This document shows positions 17,869 through 27,644 of a stretch of 64,000 nucleotides of DNA, piece by piece. Where the stretch lies: contig CAWGMT010000009.1 of the NCBI GenBank assembly GCA_963823675.1, positions 682,001-746,000 of the forward strand, written 5' to 3'. This stretch comes from CAWGMT01 sp963823675 (GTDB taxonomy: Bacteria; Planctomycetota; Planctomycetia; Isosphaerales; Isosphaeraceae). Numbering within the stretch: the first letter of the stretch is position 1; each line of letters starts with the position of its first letter. The position numbers and the translations under genes are program-made. The notes below the pieces were generated by a model. It was not told the DNA's origin. It searched no databases and was given only the letters and a program-made list of their open reading frames with translations.

Positions 17869-20295
17869 TTACCGGGCTGTCCACTCCAGGATTCCACCCG
17901 ACCAGCCGGGCTGCAATTGCACTTCGAGACGCACGCCCTTCGTCTCGACCGGGTCGAACGTCACGCGATTGAACCGGTCGATCTCGGTGGTGCAGGCCGT
18001 GGCGCCTGTGACCGGCTTCCACTCGTGCCCGGATTGATAGAGCAACCGCCATGACTGCGGCACGCGGCACTGGGCCTTGATGCGGCGCTCATCCCACCAG
18101 TAGACCTTCACTTCGGAAATCCTCTCGGTACGATCGAAATCGTATTGCACCCATTCCTTGGTGCCGCGGTGGTCCCACCAGGTGAAGCGGGGGATCCTGG
18201 TATCGTCCGAAGCGGCGGGCTCGATCCGGTCGTTCAGAGCCGACACCGTATCGTTTCGCCAGCAGTGCGACGCGGAGGGTGTCGCGAGGCTGGCCGGGGT
18301 GGGGGGTACCGTCGGCTCGGCCTTGTTCCTGGTCTCGGCCATCCAGACCATCATGTCTCCAGGCTCGCGGTTGGAATTGGCAAAGTAGGGGATCGCGGTG
18401 AACTCGGTCTCGGTTACGCCGGGAACGCTGTCCGACGGCAAGTAGAGCGTGTCGGGCCATTCCGTTTGGTGGAGTGCGAGAGCTGGCCCTGTCACAACCG
18501 TCACGCCGCCGAGGAGGTCCGGCCGGTGTTTCGTCGTGAACTGCGCTGCGGGCGGAATGACGAGGTTACGGACGTGGCCCCCGTTATCGACAGCCTCGAA
18601 GCAATAAACAATCGGACCGCGCTGGAGTGCCACTCGGTCGATGTCGGCCTCGACGTTGGGATGCGCCGTGATGCGCCGCACGGGCAAGGGCAGCGACAGC
18701 GTGATCACGTCGCCGCGCTGCCATTTTCGATTGAGCCGAGCGTAGCCGTGGACCTTTTCGATGGCCAGGATTGGCTTGCCGTTCAGCGTCAACCGTGGCT
18801 CACCGCACCAGGCGGGCAGGCGCAGGTGGATCGCAAACTCGGCGTCCCGCTCCGGTTCGACCAGGAACTGAATCTCGCCTTCCCACGGGTAACGGGTCGT
18901 CTGCTGGAGCGCGACACGGGTGCCATGCAAGGTCAGGTTCACCCGGCTGCCGACGAACAGATTGACGAAAATGGCGTCTTGATCCTGAGAATAAATGTAG
19001 CCCGGCAGGGCGCCCATGATCTTGAGGAACATCGGCGGACAGCACGGACAGGCATGCCAGGTCCAGCGCTTGCGGTTCTTGCCCGCTTCGAGCGGGTTCT
19101 CATAGAAATAAGTGTCTCCTTTGAGCGAAACGCCGCTCAGAATGCCGTTGTAGAGCACCCGCTCGAGCTCATCGGCATAGCGGGCGTCGGCGAACGCCAG
19201 GATCATGTTGTGGTGAAAGAAGCCAGCCCCGACGGCTGCGCAGGTTTCGAGATAGCCGTTATTGGGCAAGCTGTAATCAGGTCCGAATCCTTCGTGGCCT
19301 GCGACGGCGCCCAGGCCGCCGATGACATACATCCGGCGCGCGACCATGTTATCCCAGAGCCGCCGGGCCTCGCTGAGATAATCATCGCGACCACCGGCAT
19401 TGCCCGCGGCGACCAACCCGGCGCACAGCAGGGTTGCCCGCACAGCGTGGCCTTCGATGGTTTCCTGCTGCAAGACCGGCCTGTGGTCCTGGGCATAAGT
19501 GCCGTAGTTCGGGCGTCCCTGATGGTTGCCACGATTTTCGATCCAGAACTCGGCCAGCTTGAGGTAGCGCTCTTCGTTGACAGGCACGGGCATCCGGGAC
19601 TTCAACCCGGGCTTTTCACGAAAGAGGAGGTAGAGCTTCACCATCGCCTCTTCGCCGAGCGAATGCCCGGGCACAACGTTCCTTTTGGGCGCTGGTCCCA
19701 TCACGTCGGCCATGTGATTGGCGAGTCTGGTTGCAACCTGGAGCAATCGCGTCTTGCCGGTCGCGCAGTAGTATTGAACGGCCGCCTCGACCATGGCGCC
19801 GGCGTTGTAGAGGTCGTGCTGTTTGACGTCGTTGCCACCGTTCAAGCCCCAGCGTTTGTCGGGTGCCATCAACTCGGTCCAGGTATTAAGGTAGCCGTCC
19901 GGGTCTCTGGCGGCCGCAGCGGCAATACGCTCGATGTAGCCGTCGATCCGTCTCTCCAGATTGGGGTCCGGCGTCGCCGCCAGGAAATCCGCGCCAGCAC
20001 GAATCATCTCGTAGATCAGTCCGTCATACCATTCCGGTCCGGCGTGACCGCCGGTCAAACCGTCCCGAACGCGATCGAAATTATTGATCGCTCCGCCGCG
20101 GTCGTGCTCGAACTTCGTAAAGCAATCGGGAATCGTGACCTCACGCCACACCTTCAATTTGGGCGACCAGAAGTCGTCCTGGACAACCACCTGCGCAATG
20201 GGGACGGGAATCAGTCGGCGATTCTCGGCGGCTCTCGCGGAAGCCGCGGATACCACGGCGATTATCAGCATCACGGCATTCAGAAGGGATTTCAT
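17869..20295 (-). CDS. Secreted GH127-family glycosidase (beta-L-arabinofuranosidase-like)
   Basis: An 808-residue protein with a signal peptide (MKSLLNAVMLIIAVVSAASARA). It shows the GH127 layout: IPVPIAQVVVQDDFW start, DGLTGGHAGPEWYDGLIYEM, NQ-like ETIEGHAVRATLL, YVIGGLGAVAGHEGFGPDY, ETCAAVGAGFF, and the WHACPCCPPMFLK cysteine cluster. In the family the cysteine near this cluster is the nucleophile and the cluster with a Glu binds zinc. The last 150 residues resemble a discoidin-like sandwich (TWWDHRGTKEWVQYDF). It probably trims arabinofuranosides from plant or algal polymers outside the cytoplasm. Confidence 0.92.
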   Translation of the reverse strand: MKSLLNAVMLIIAVVSAASARAAENRRLIPVPIAQVVVQDDFWSPKLKVWREVTIPDCFTKFEHDRGGAINNFDRVRDGLTGGHAGPEWYDGLIYEMIRAGADFLAATPDPNLERRIDGYIERIAAAAARDPDGYLNTWTELMAPDKRWGLNGGNDVKQHDLYNAGAMVEAAVQYYCATGKTRLLQVATRLANHMADVMGPAPKRNVVPGHSLGEEAMVKLYLLFREKPGLKSRMPVPVNEERYLKLAEFWIENRGNHQGRPNYGTYAQDHRPVLQQETIEGHAVRATLLCAGLVAAGNAGGRDDYLSEARRLWDNMVARRMYVIGGLGAVAGHEGFGPDYSLPNNGYLETCAAVGAGFFHHNMILAFADARYADELERVLYNGILSGVSLKGDTYFYENPLEAGKNRKRWTWHACPCCPPMFLKIMGALPGYIYSQDQDAIFVNLFVGSRVNLTLHGTRVALQQTTRYPWEGEIQFLVEPERDAEFAIHLRLPAWCGEPRLTLNGKPILAIEKVHGYARLNRKWQRGDVITLSLPLPVRRITAHPNVEADIDRVALQRGPIVYCFEAVDNGGHVRNLVIPPAAQFTTKHRPDLLGGVTVVTGPALALHQTEWPDTLYLPSDSVPGVTETEFTAIPYFANSNREPGDMMVWMAETRNKAEPTVPPTPASLATPSASHCWRNDTVSALNDRIEPAASDDTRIPRFTWWDHRGTKEWVQYDFDRTERISEVKVYWWDERRIKAQCRVPQSWRLLYQSGHEWKPVTGATACTTEIDRFNRVTFDPVETKGVRLEVQLQPGWSGGILEWTAR

Positions 20296-20416
20296 GGCGT
20301 TGTTCCGTCACGGCACGCGCCGTCAAGCGGGCGCGGCATTGGTGCGATTGATCATCTCTGATCGGCGTTTTCATCTCGCGCCCGAGCTCAGTTCCCCGCC
20401 CCAGCCCGGCCTGAGC

Positions 20417-20454
20417 GAGGAATCTCGCGTTTGAATTATAACTTGCGGACGACG
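20417..20454 (-). promoter_or_regulatory. Duplicated 38-bp segment with TATAAT, copy 2
   Basis: It matches 16801-16838 with one mismatch. TATAAT is at 20435-20440 on the minus strand, about 140 bases upstream of the GH127 ATG. The rest of the 20296-20606 gap shows nothing else that I recognise. Confidence 0.5.
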
Positions 20455-20606
20455 TGCCCGGGGACTTCAGGCACTCCTCTTCGATCGGGCCGTGCCCGGC
20501 GAATCGTTCGCCCGAGCCGACTCAGGACTTACGCCCCTTTCGGCAATCGACTACGATTCGTACCACGAGTTGTTCTGAGGGCCTAGTATCGGCGGAAACC
20601 GACGCG

Positions 20607-21917
20607 ATGTGCACACTGGCAAACCTACCGGGCGGCGTGCTCTGGGCAGTTCTAAGCATCCTCATCTCGGAATTCGCGCCTGCAGAGAGCGTGCCGCTGA
20701 ACGATGGACCGGCCGGATTAGTCGTCATCGACGATCACGGTCGAGCGATCACCCCGGGAGGTCTCACCCTCATCGATTGGGACGGATACATCGCCAACCC
20801 GGCCGTCAGATTCTACGTGGTGCCGCCGCCCGGCGCGGCCTACCCGGCCAGGGCCGTCCTCTCGGCGCGTGAATCACGGTTGCATTTCGACCTCCCCAGC
20901 GAAATCGGGCGCGATGGGCCCAAAAAGGAAATTGATCTGGCGCAAGCAGGAAAAGCTGCCGGTGTATCTCGCCATTTTTCCAGACCGCGACGGCCAGGAC
21001 GAAAGCCATCGGCTGCGGATCGACTATAGCGATGCCCGCGGATCGAGAGAATCGCTCAGCCTGCCCGTTCGCGTGATCGATCAGGACCGAAATCAAGCGA
21101 ACGCGTTTTCTATCACGGTCGATTTCTCGCAGGACCGCACCGGGTTCTTTCAGGATGAAAGGAAGCGGGCAACGGTAATCCAGGCGGCCAACGATTGGGC
21201 GTACTTCTTCGGCGACATGAAGTTGCAGCGCGTCGCCAAGGGCACCGAGCAGACGCTGATCTGGGGCTCGGATGGATTCAAGACCTCGACACGAGTTACC
21301 AACGCTCAGGAATACCAAGGCTTCCTGCTCTACGCTTACGGAATCCGCAACGACCTATTGCGATCAGACTCCGCACTACCGCTTGCCTGGCTTGTACTGA
21401 AGCGAAAGGCGGCCGCGCGGATGATTCGATCGGGTGGAGAGCCTTCGCCGTACGGCGGGTTTCAGATTGCCGGCGGCAAGGAGAAACCGATCCGCCGATC
21501 GGGCGGCCTGGAGATTGAGGTCCAGGGCAACTACAACACCCTGGGCTGGCTGGTCACCCTGTCAGACGGCGAGTGGTGGAAGGCCGCAAACCTGGGCGAC
21601 GCCGCGGCCGATCTGTATTCGATCGCCCACCACGAAATAGGACATGCTCTTATCTTCAATCCGAACAATTCCTTGATCAAGCGCGGCGAGGCGCTCAAGG
21701 ACGAAGGAGTGCGTTCCTATCTCGGCAGCTTTCCCGCATTGAGTCAGTCGGACCATCTCGAAGGAGTGATCGACCCGGCGAGTCTGCACGGCGGGTTCGG
21801 CAACGAATACCATGGGAGAATGCCCCGAGGGCGCTGGGTGATCACCAAGCTCGACCTGCTCTGCGCCGCGCCATCGGTTACGAGCTTCGGCAAACGTCGG
21901 CATTCAATGACCGATAG
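20607..21917 (+). pseudogene. Exported HExxH metallopeptidase-like protein, two frameshifts
   Basis: The start MCTLANLPGGVLWAVLSILI reads as a signal peptide. The frame then shifts near 20950 and again near 21870. Joined, the protein has about 435 residues. A zinc-binding helix DLYSIAHHEIGHALIFNP lies near residue 345, matching HExxH metallopeptidases. No third ligand of the metzincin type is clear. The end is IGYELRQTSAFNDR at the TAG at 21915, overlapping the 3' end of the convergent kinase gene by 14 bases. I do not recognise the family. Both shifts are single-base and could be assembly errors. Confidence 0.65.
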
Positions 21918-23577
21918 ACGTCCACCAGGCGTCGGCTCGGTTCGGGCCCCAGTCGTCGGCCGACGAGCAGGCGCACAGTGCCTCGGCCAGTGCCTTGACG
22001 GTCGGGAAGCGGTCACCGGGCTTCTTGGCCAGGCAGCGAAGGACGATGTCCTCGAGGTCGTCGGGCAGGCCGGGCCGGACCTTTGACGGCGCAACGACCG
22101 GGTCGCGGGCATGCGCCGCCATGACGGCAAAGGGGCTCTCGCCCCGGAACGGCGGCTGACCCGTCAGTGCGAAATACATCATGGCGCCAAGGGCGTAGAT
22201 ATCTGCGCGGGCGTCGAGCGAGCGGTCAGCCATCGCCTGTTCCGGCGCCATGTAGAGCGCGGTGCCGCTGACGATCATGTCGGCGCTCAGTGCCGCGCTC
22301 TGCGGCCCCTTGGTCGGCTTGACCAGACCGAAGTCGAGAACCTTGGCGACATCCGTCTCGCCGCCCAGAACCGCGATGAACAGGTTCGCAGGCTTGAGGT
22401 CCCGATGGATGAAACCGAGCCCGTGCGCTTCCGCCAGGCCCGCGCAGACCTGCCGCAAGATGTAGATCATGCGGCCTGCCGGGAGCGGCCCGTACGCCCT
22501 GACCAGATCGCCCAAGCTCATCCCTTCGAGGTACTCCATCACGTAGTAGAACGTTCCGTCGTCAGCGTGCCCGTAGTCGTAGATCTCGATGGTGTTGTGG
22601 TGCGCCAACCGAGCAGACGACTGAACCTCGCGCTCGAACCGTGCGAGGGTGAGCGGGTCGGCACTCGATTCGGGCTTGATCAGCTTGAGTGCACAGGGCC
22701 GCTTCAGTAATGCGTGCTCGGCAAGATAGACCTCGCCCATCCCCCCGGCACCGAGCTTTCGGATGAGCTTGTACTGGCCGAAACTGCGTGCCTCGCTAAG
22801 CTGGGTGCGCAGGCCGCTCAGGAGCAGCGAGCCGTACGTCGCCAGCGCCGCCCCCAATCCGAGGAACAGGATATTCGAGCCGGCCTCCTCGGCCGCGCTG
22901 AGCTGCGCGATGACGGGGGGAGCGCTCGGGTGGAATCGCAGGAGAAGCATCGCGGCAACGGGACCGACCAGCATCGCCACCATCGTCCGCGCGGCAACCG
23001 CCGGCGGATTGGGGATCAGCGTTCCGTAGATCATCATCAGGACCAGCATCTGGATCACGCCATCCTTGACGAAGGCCACCACGATCGAGACGTACTCGGG
23101 GCCGCGGCGCATCAGGTCAACGCCGACGAAGTACTGAGACGCGGTCAACAGCAGCGTCAGGCCCAGGAACAACGCATACTCGACCAGCCGGAGCTGCTTG
23201 CTCGAGAGCGGCACCTTGCTGACCAGCAGGCCCGCAACGGCTGCCGCAAGGAGATAACGGAGCACGATGAGCCCCACCCGGAGTGAAAAGCGGCTGCCTT
23301 CCACAGTGAGAGTGCCCGGATTGCCGCTGACGAATTCCCAGATGAGCAGTAAGCCGAAGGTCGCTGCCAGGCACGCCGCGGCCGCGACCAGGCGACTCCT
23401 CCGCAGTTTGTCCGTCTCGCCCGTGCGGCTGGCAACGGTCTGCTCGACGAGTGACACCGCAGCGATCGGACTGGACGCCGCGGACGAGGCCGCGGTCCGC
23501 GCGCCGGCCAGCCCCGGTTGCGCAGCGGGCTCCAGCTCGATCATCTCGGATTCGGGCAGCTCGTCAATCGTCAACAT
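21904..23577 (-). CDS. Membrane Ser/Thr protein kinase
   Basis: The 557-residue protein has an N-terminal half with about six hydrophobic segments (residues about 65-255), then a kinase domain from about 268 to 535: KLGAGGMGEVYLAEH, CALKLI lysine, FIHRDLKPANLF, VLDFGLVKP, MAPEQA. The sensor is therefore membrane-embedded and N-terminal, the reverse of the usual PknB order. No extracellular sensor domain is seen. It converges with the HExxH gene and lies upstream of the SelW-like gene on another transcript in the same direction (67 bases). Confidence 0.93.
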   Translation of the reverse strand: MLTIDELPESEMIELEPAAQPGLAGARTAASSAASSPIAAVSLVEQTVASRTGETDKLRRSRLVAAAACLAATFGLLLIWEFVSGNPGTLTVEGSRFSLRVGLIVLRYLLAAAVAGLLVSKVPLSSKQLRLVEYALFLGLTLLLTASQYFVGVDLMRRGPEYVSIVVAFVKDGVIQMLVLMMIYGTLIPNPPAVAARTMVAMLVGPVAAMLLLRFHPSAPPVIAQLSAAEEAGSNILFLGLGAALATYGSLLLSGLRTQLSEARSFGQYKLIRKLGAGGMGEVYLAEHALLKRPCALKLIKPESSADPLTLARFEREVQSSARLAHHNTIEIYDYGHADDGTFYYVMEYLEGMSLGDLVRAYGPLPAGRMIYILRQVCAGLAEAHGLGFIHRDLKPANLFIAVLGGETDVAKVLDFGLVKPTKGPQSAALSADMIVSGTALYMAPEQAMADRSLDARADIYALGAMMYFALTGQPPFRGESPFAVMAAHARDPVVAPSKVRPGLPDDLEDIVLRCLAKKPGDRFPTVKALAEALCACSSADDWGPNRADAWWTSIGH

Positions 23578-23644
23578 GACACACCCGGAGTCTCAGCTTC
23601 AGCTTGCGGATCTCGAACCACGGCCGCCCGAGGGGCTCGAAGCC

Positions 23645-23884
23645 TCACGCCCCGAGCCGTTTTCCCACGGCCGCAACGATTTCGTCTTCCTCGGGGAACT
23701 CGCCCGTCTTGAGCTTGGAATACAACATCCTGCCACCCACAGTCAGCTCGAAACACCCTCCGGACGAGGGAATCATCACAAAGCGGCTGATCGATCGCTT
23801 GTATCGCGGCAGAAGCTTGGCCGTCAAACTGACGGCTTGGGGCTCGTAATTTCAAAGCGCGCAGTATTCGAGAATCACTTCCAT
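23645..23884 (-). CDS. SelW/SelT-like thioredoxin-fold protein with in-frame UGA (candidate selenoprotein)
   Basis: Reading the in-frame TGA at 23852-23854 as selenocysteine gives a 79-residue Rdx/SelW-family protein. It starts MEVILEYCAL-U-NYEPQAVS and continues to the family hallmark SSGGCFELTVGGRMLYSKLK and TGEFPEEDEIVAAV. The UGA sits exactly at the second position of the CxxC/CxxU redox motif (Cys8-Ala-Leu-Sec11). A bacterial SECIS-like hairpin follows at the expected distance. The ATG at 23884 is preceded by AAAGGAG. Bypassing the TGA, the first ATG inside the frame would be at 23827 and would lose the redox motif. The family takes part in thiol/selenol redox chemistry; the partner is unknown. 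The SelA/B/C/D genes are not in this window. Confidence 0.82.
23820..23836 (-). promoter_or_regulatory. SECIS-like hairpin for UGA recoding
   Basis: On the minus strand GCCGTCA-GTT-TGACGGC forms a perfect 7-bp stem with a 3-base loop. The loop starts with G, as required in bacterial SECIS models, and lies 22 bases after the UGA, inside the 16-37 base range reported for bacteria. The stem is inside the coding region. Confidence 0.75.
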
Positions 23885-24305
23885 CTTTCATCTCCTTTGC
23901 TCGGGGGATTCAGGCGGTTTCCTCATGCCCGTAGGAATCAGCTTATTTCGCTCATGCGTCATTCGATGACGTTTTTTCGTTCGAGAGTTGAATCGCGCGC
24001 CGGAGCAATTCCGCCGTTTCCTTATCGAGCCGTTTGAGTCGTTATCGAACGGCCGAGTGAGCGATCCGACGGTTCTCATTTTGCAAGATTGGTCAGCTCG
24101 CTGTCGAGCCAGACCGGCGCATTTACCGAGTGCTCTCAGGAAGGCTTAGATTCTCTCCGCTGAACTTCTACGCAAGATGCGCGCATCTTGCGATCGCCGG
24201 ACAGAGCCGGCTCCTACAAAAGCCCGTGCTGCTGCGCCGTTGTAGGAGGGGGCTCTGTCCCCCGATCTGTTGGTTGCGGCTACGCCGCGTTGGGAATTCG
24301 GTAAT
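23885..24305. repeat. Gap holding dispersed palindromic repeat, family A, full copy
   Basis: The family A element covers about 24147-24292. Its left arm is GATCGCCGGACAGAGCCGGC then TCCTACA, its right arm TGTAGGAG then GGGGCTCTGTCC and CCCGATC, and it starts with an AAGATGCGCGCATCTT palindrome and ends in a GCGGCTACGCCGC palindrome. It lies just 3' of the RND pump gene. I see nothing recognisable in 23885-24146. Confidence 0.85.
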
Positions 24306-27300
24306 TTATTGTTTTGCGGGCGCTTCCGACGCCGGGTTGCCAGTTCCGCGTGCCCTGATGATGCGCTCGCCGAGGACGTAATAGACGGGAATCACGAAGC
24401 GGCCGAGGATCGTGCTGATGAGCATGCCCGAGACGATCACGATGCCCAGCGAGTTTCGGCTGTAGGCCCCTGCCCCGGTCGCGCGGGCCATGGGCAGCAC
24501 GCCCATGATAAATGCGAACGATGTCATCAGGATCGGCCGCAACCGCTGCCGCGCCGCCTCCTTGGCCGAGTCGATGATGCTCATGCCGTGCTTCTCCATG
24601 AGCTCGACGCCAAACTCGACGACCAGGATCGCGTTCTTGGTCTCCAGTCCGATCAGCATCACGAGGCCGATCTGGCCGAAGACGTCCAGCGGCAGGTTGA
24701 AGGCCCACAGGCCGGCGATCGCGCCGAACATCGCCAGGGGCACCGTCAGGATGATCACGAGCGGTCGAACCCAGCTCTCGTAGAGGGCCGCCATGAAGAG
24801 GAACACACAGACGATCGACAGGCCGAAGATATACATCGCCTGGTTGCCGGTCTTCTGCTCCTGGTAGGTCGAGCCGGTCCATTCGAACCCGAACCCCTCG
24901 GGCAGGACCTCCGCCGCCAGATCCTCCATCGCCTGGATCGCCTGGCCCGAGCTAAAGCCGGGGGCCGGGTTGCCCGTGATCTTGGCGGCATTATAGAGGT
25001 TGTAATGCGGCACATCGATCGGGCCGGCGATCGTGCTTCACCTCTCCCAGCGCGGCCAAGGGCACCTCATTTCCCCCGCGATTCAAGACCTTGAGCCTCA
25101 AGATGTCGTCGGGTTGATCCGCGCGGTTGCCTTCCGCCTGCACGTAGACCCGCCACGTTTTGCCAAAACGATTGAAATCGTTAACATAATAACCTCCGAG
25201 GTAGACCTGCAGCGTGTCGAAGACGGTCGAGACGGGCACTTCCAGGGTCCGCGCCTTCACCCGGTCGAGCTCGAATTTGAGCTGTGGGACCCTGGCCGAG
25301 AAAGGCGTGAACAGGCCGGAGAGCTCGGCCCGGCCGCGTGCCTCGCGCCAGGAAGTCGTCGGCGACCTTGGCCAGGGCCGCCACGCCGCGTCCTTCGCGG
25401 TCCTCGATCAGGAACTCGAAGCCGCCCGTCGCCCCCAATCCTTGGATCGGCGGCGGCGGGAAGACCAGCACCTGGGCCTCCTTGACCTGCTCGGCGACCG
25501 CCTCCCGCAAGCGGGGAACCAGGGCCCGGGCCCGCAGATCCGCGGTTTTTCGCTCTTCCCAGGGCTTGAGGACGACGTAAATGGCGCCGTTGTTGGCCTG
25601 GTTCACCTGGGTGATCGGGCTGTAACCGTCGAACCGGATCGTGTCGGCCACACCGGGTTGCTTCAAGATGGCCTTCTCGACGGCTTCCATGGCTCTGGTG
25701 GTGGGTTCCTTGGTCGTGCCGTCGGGGGTTTGCACCGTCACGATCAGGTATCCCTGGTCCTCGATCGGGATGAACGATTTGGGGCGTTGCAGGAGCATCA
25801 AGCCGGTCAGGGCCAGCAAGCCAAGCGAAGGCACGACGATCGTCCACCAGTGGTGCGCCGTGTACTCGAGAAACGAGTCATACGAGTTTTCCAGCCAGGC
25901 CATTCCCCGGTTGAACCAGCGGAAGAAGAAGAACCCCGACTCACCGTGATGGGTCTTGGCCTTCAAGAGCAGCCGGGCCATCGCCGGACTGAAGGTCAGC
26001 GAATTCAAGGCCGAGAACAGAAACGAAAAGACGATGGTCAGGGCAAACTGGTTGTAGAGCCGCCCCGTCAGGCCGGGAATGAACGCCACCGGCACAAACA
26101 CGGCGCCGAGTACCAGGGTGATCGTGATGATCGGGGCGGTGATCTCAGCCATGGCGGCACGCGTCGCCTCGAGCGGTGCGTAGCCGCGCTCGAGATACTT
26201 CTCGACGTTCTCGACGACGATGATCGCGTCGTCAACGACCAGTCCGATGGCCAGTACCAGCCCCATCAGCGTCAAGGTGTTGATCGAAAAGCCGAACGCG
26301 GCCATCAAGGCGAAGGTCGCAACCAGCGATACCGGAATGGCCACGAGCGGGATCAGCGTTGTTCGCAAGCGCTGCAAGAAGACGAACACGACGATCAAGA
26401 CCAGCCCGAACGCTTCGAGCAAGGTGTGTTCGACCTCGTCGATATTTTCCTCGACATATTTGGTCGTGTCGTAGACGACCCGGTAATCCAGATCGGCCGG
26501 GAAGGCCTTTTTCAGCCGGTCCATTTCTTGCTTGATCTGGTGGACGATGTCGAGGGCGTTGGCATTCGAGTACTGGTAAACCGGGATCGTGGCGGCGGCC
26601 TGACCGTTCAGGTAGCCGCTCTGTTCGTAGGTTTCGGAACCCAGCTCGACCCGGCCGATGTCCCGGAGATAGACCTTCGAGCCGTCGGGCCTGGCGCGCA
26701 CGATGATCTGCTCGAATTCGGGAACCAGCGAGAGCCGCCCCTTGGCCGTGACCGGATATTCGAACCGCTGGCCCGCGGGCACGGGCGGGCCGCCGATCTT
26801 GCCGGCGGCCGCCTGGCGGTTTTCGGCTTTGATGGCATTGATAACCTCGTCGGGCGCGATCCGCTCGTTGGCCATCCGGTCCGGGTCGAGCCAGATCCGC
26901 ATGGCATACTTGAGCCCGAAGACGCTGACGTCGCTGATTCCCCTGATCCGTTTGAGCACGTCAACGACGTTGATCTGGGCATAGTTGTCCAGGAAATTCG
27001 AGTCGTACGTCTTCTTGGGGCTGACCAGGTTGACGACGCACACCATGTTGGTCGTCGTTTTCTTGCTCTCGACGCCGATCTGGCTGACTTCGGGGGGCAA
27101 GGTCGGTTTGGCGGTATCAACCTTGTTCTGCACGTCGATCGCGCCGATGTCCTGGGAATAGCCGACATCGAGTGTGACCAGAATCTTGGATATGCCGTTG
27201 CTGGTGCTGTCGGACGACATGTAGATCATGCCGTTGACGCCATTGACCTTTTGCTCGATCGGCGTCGTGACCGAGTCGGCAACGGTCTGGGCATCCGCGC

Positions 27301-27451
27301 CGGTATAGGTCGCGGTGATCTGGACCTGGGGCGGCACGATGTCGGGATAGAGCGAGATCGGCAGCACGAAGATGCAGATGCCGCCGACCAGGAGCAAGAA
27401 GAGCGCGAGGACAGTGGCGAAAATCGGCCTGCTGATGAAGAAGTTGATCAT
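24306..27451 (-). CDS. RND-family efflux pump inner membrane subunit (AcrB/MexB-like), two frameshifts
   Basis: The start MINFFISRPIFATVLALFLL, DIVPPQVQITATYTGADAQT, the YSQDIGAIDVQNKV and GLVVDDAIIVVENVEKYLER segments (proton-relay Asp pair) and the C-terminal GQIGLVMLIGLETKNAILVV and PILMTSFAFIMGVLP are those of hydrophobe/amphiphile RND pumps. Joined, the protein is about 1048 residues, the normal AcrB length. Frame changes occur near 25345 and near 25035, with the piece between (KARTLEVPVSTVFDTLQVYL) in the third frame. Given normal length and conserved sequence on all sides, indel errors or very recent damage are likely. The adaptor gene lies just upstream on the same strand. Confidence 0.9.
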
Positions 27452-27478
27452 TTTGTTGCGCCGCAGGTCGCGGGGACC

Positions 27479-27511
27479 ACCCCCCCTAACCCCCCCTTAG
27501 CAAGGGGGGGA
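27479..27511. repeat. C-run/G-run palindrome, copy 1
   Basis: CCCCCCTTAGCAAGGGGGGG, preceded by CCCCCCTAAC, forms a strong hairpin between the adaptor and pump genes. Related copies with a TTGCGAA centre lie at 38601-38635 and 54582-54617. Such elements are dispersed in many bacteria. Confidence 0.8.
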
Positions 27512-27644
27512 AAGGCGCGTGGCAGAACTGAGGGGAGCGCGCGTAGGCCGCATCGCCGACTTTTCAATACGCCACCGTGGCACTTGCCCACAATCAGGGA
27601 AGGCGAAGCGACTCGAAATTGGCGGGCATGCGCGCGGTTGGGGA

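Noticed and set aside
18145..20361. Long open frame (738 codons) on the plus strand
   Set aside because: Antisense shadow of the GH127 glycosidase; composition is Arg/Gly/His-rich without family motifs.
23571..23891. 106-codon frame overlapping the SelW-like gene
   Set aside because: It starts 7 bases upstream in another frame and gives no family match; the UGA-containing frame gives the SelW match.
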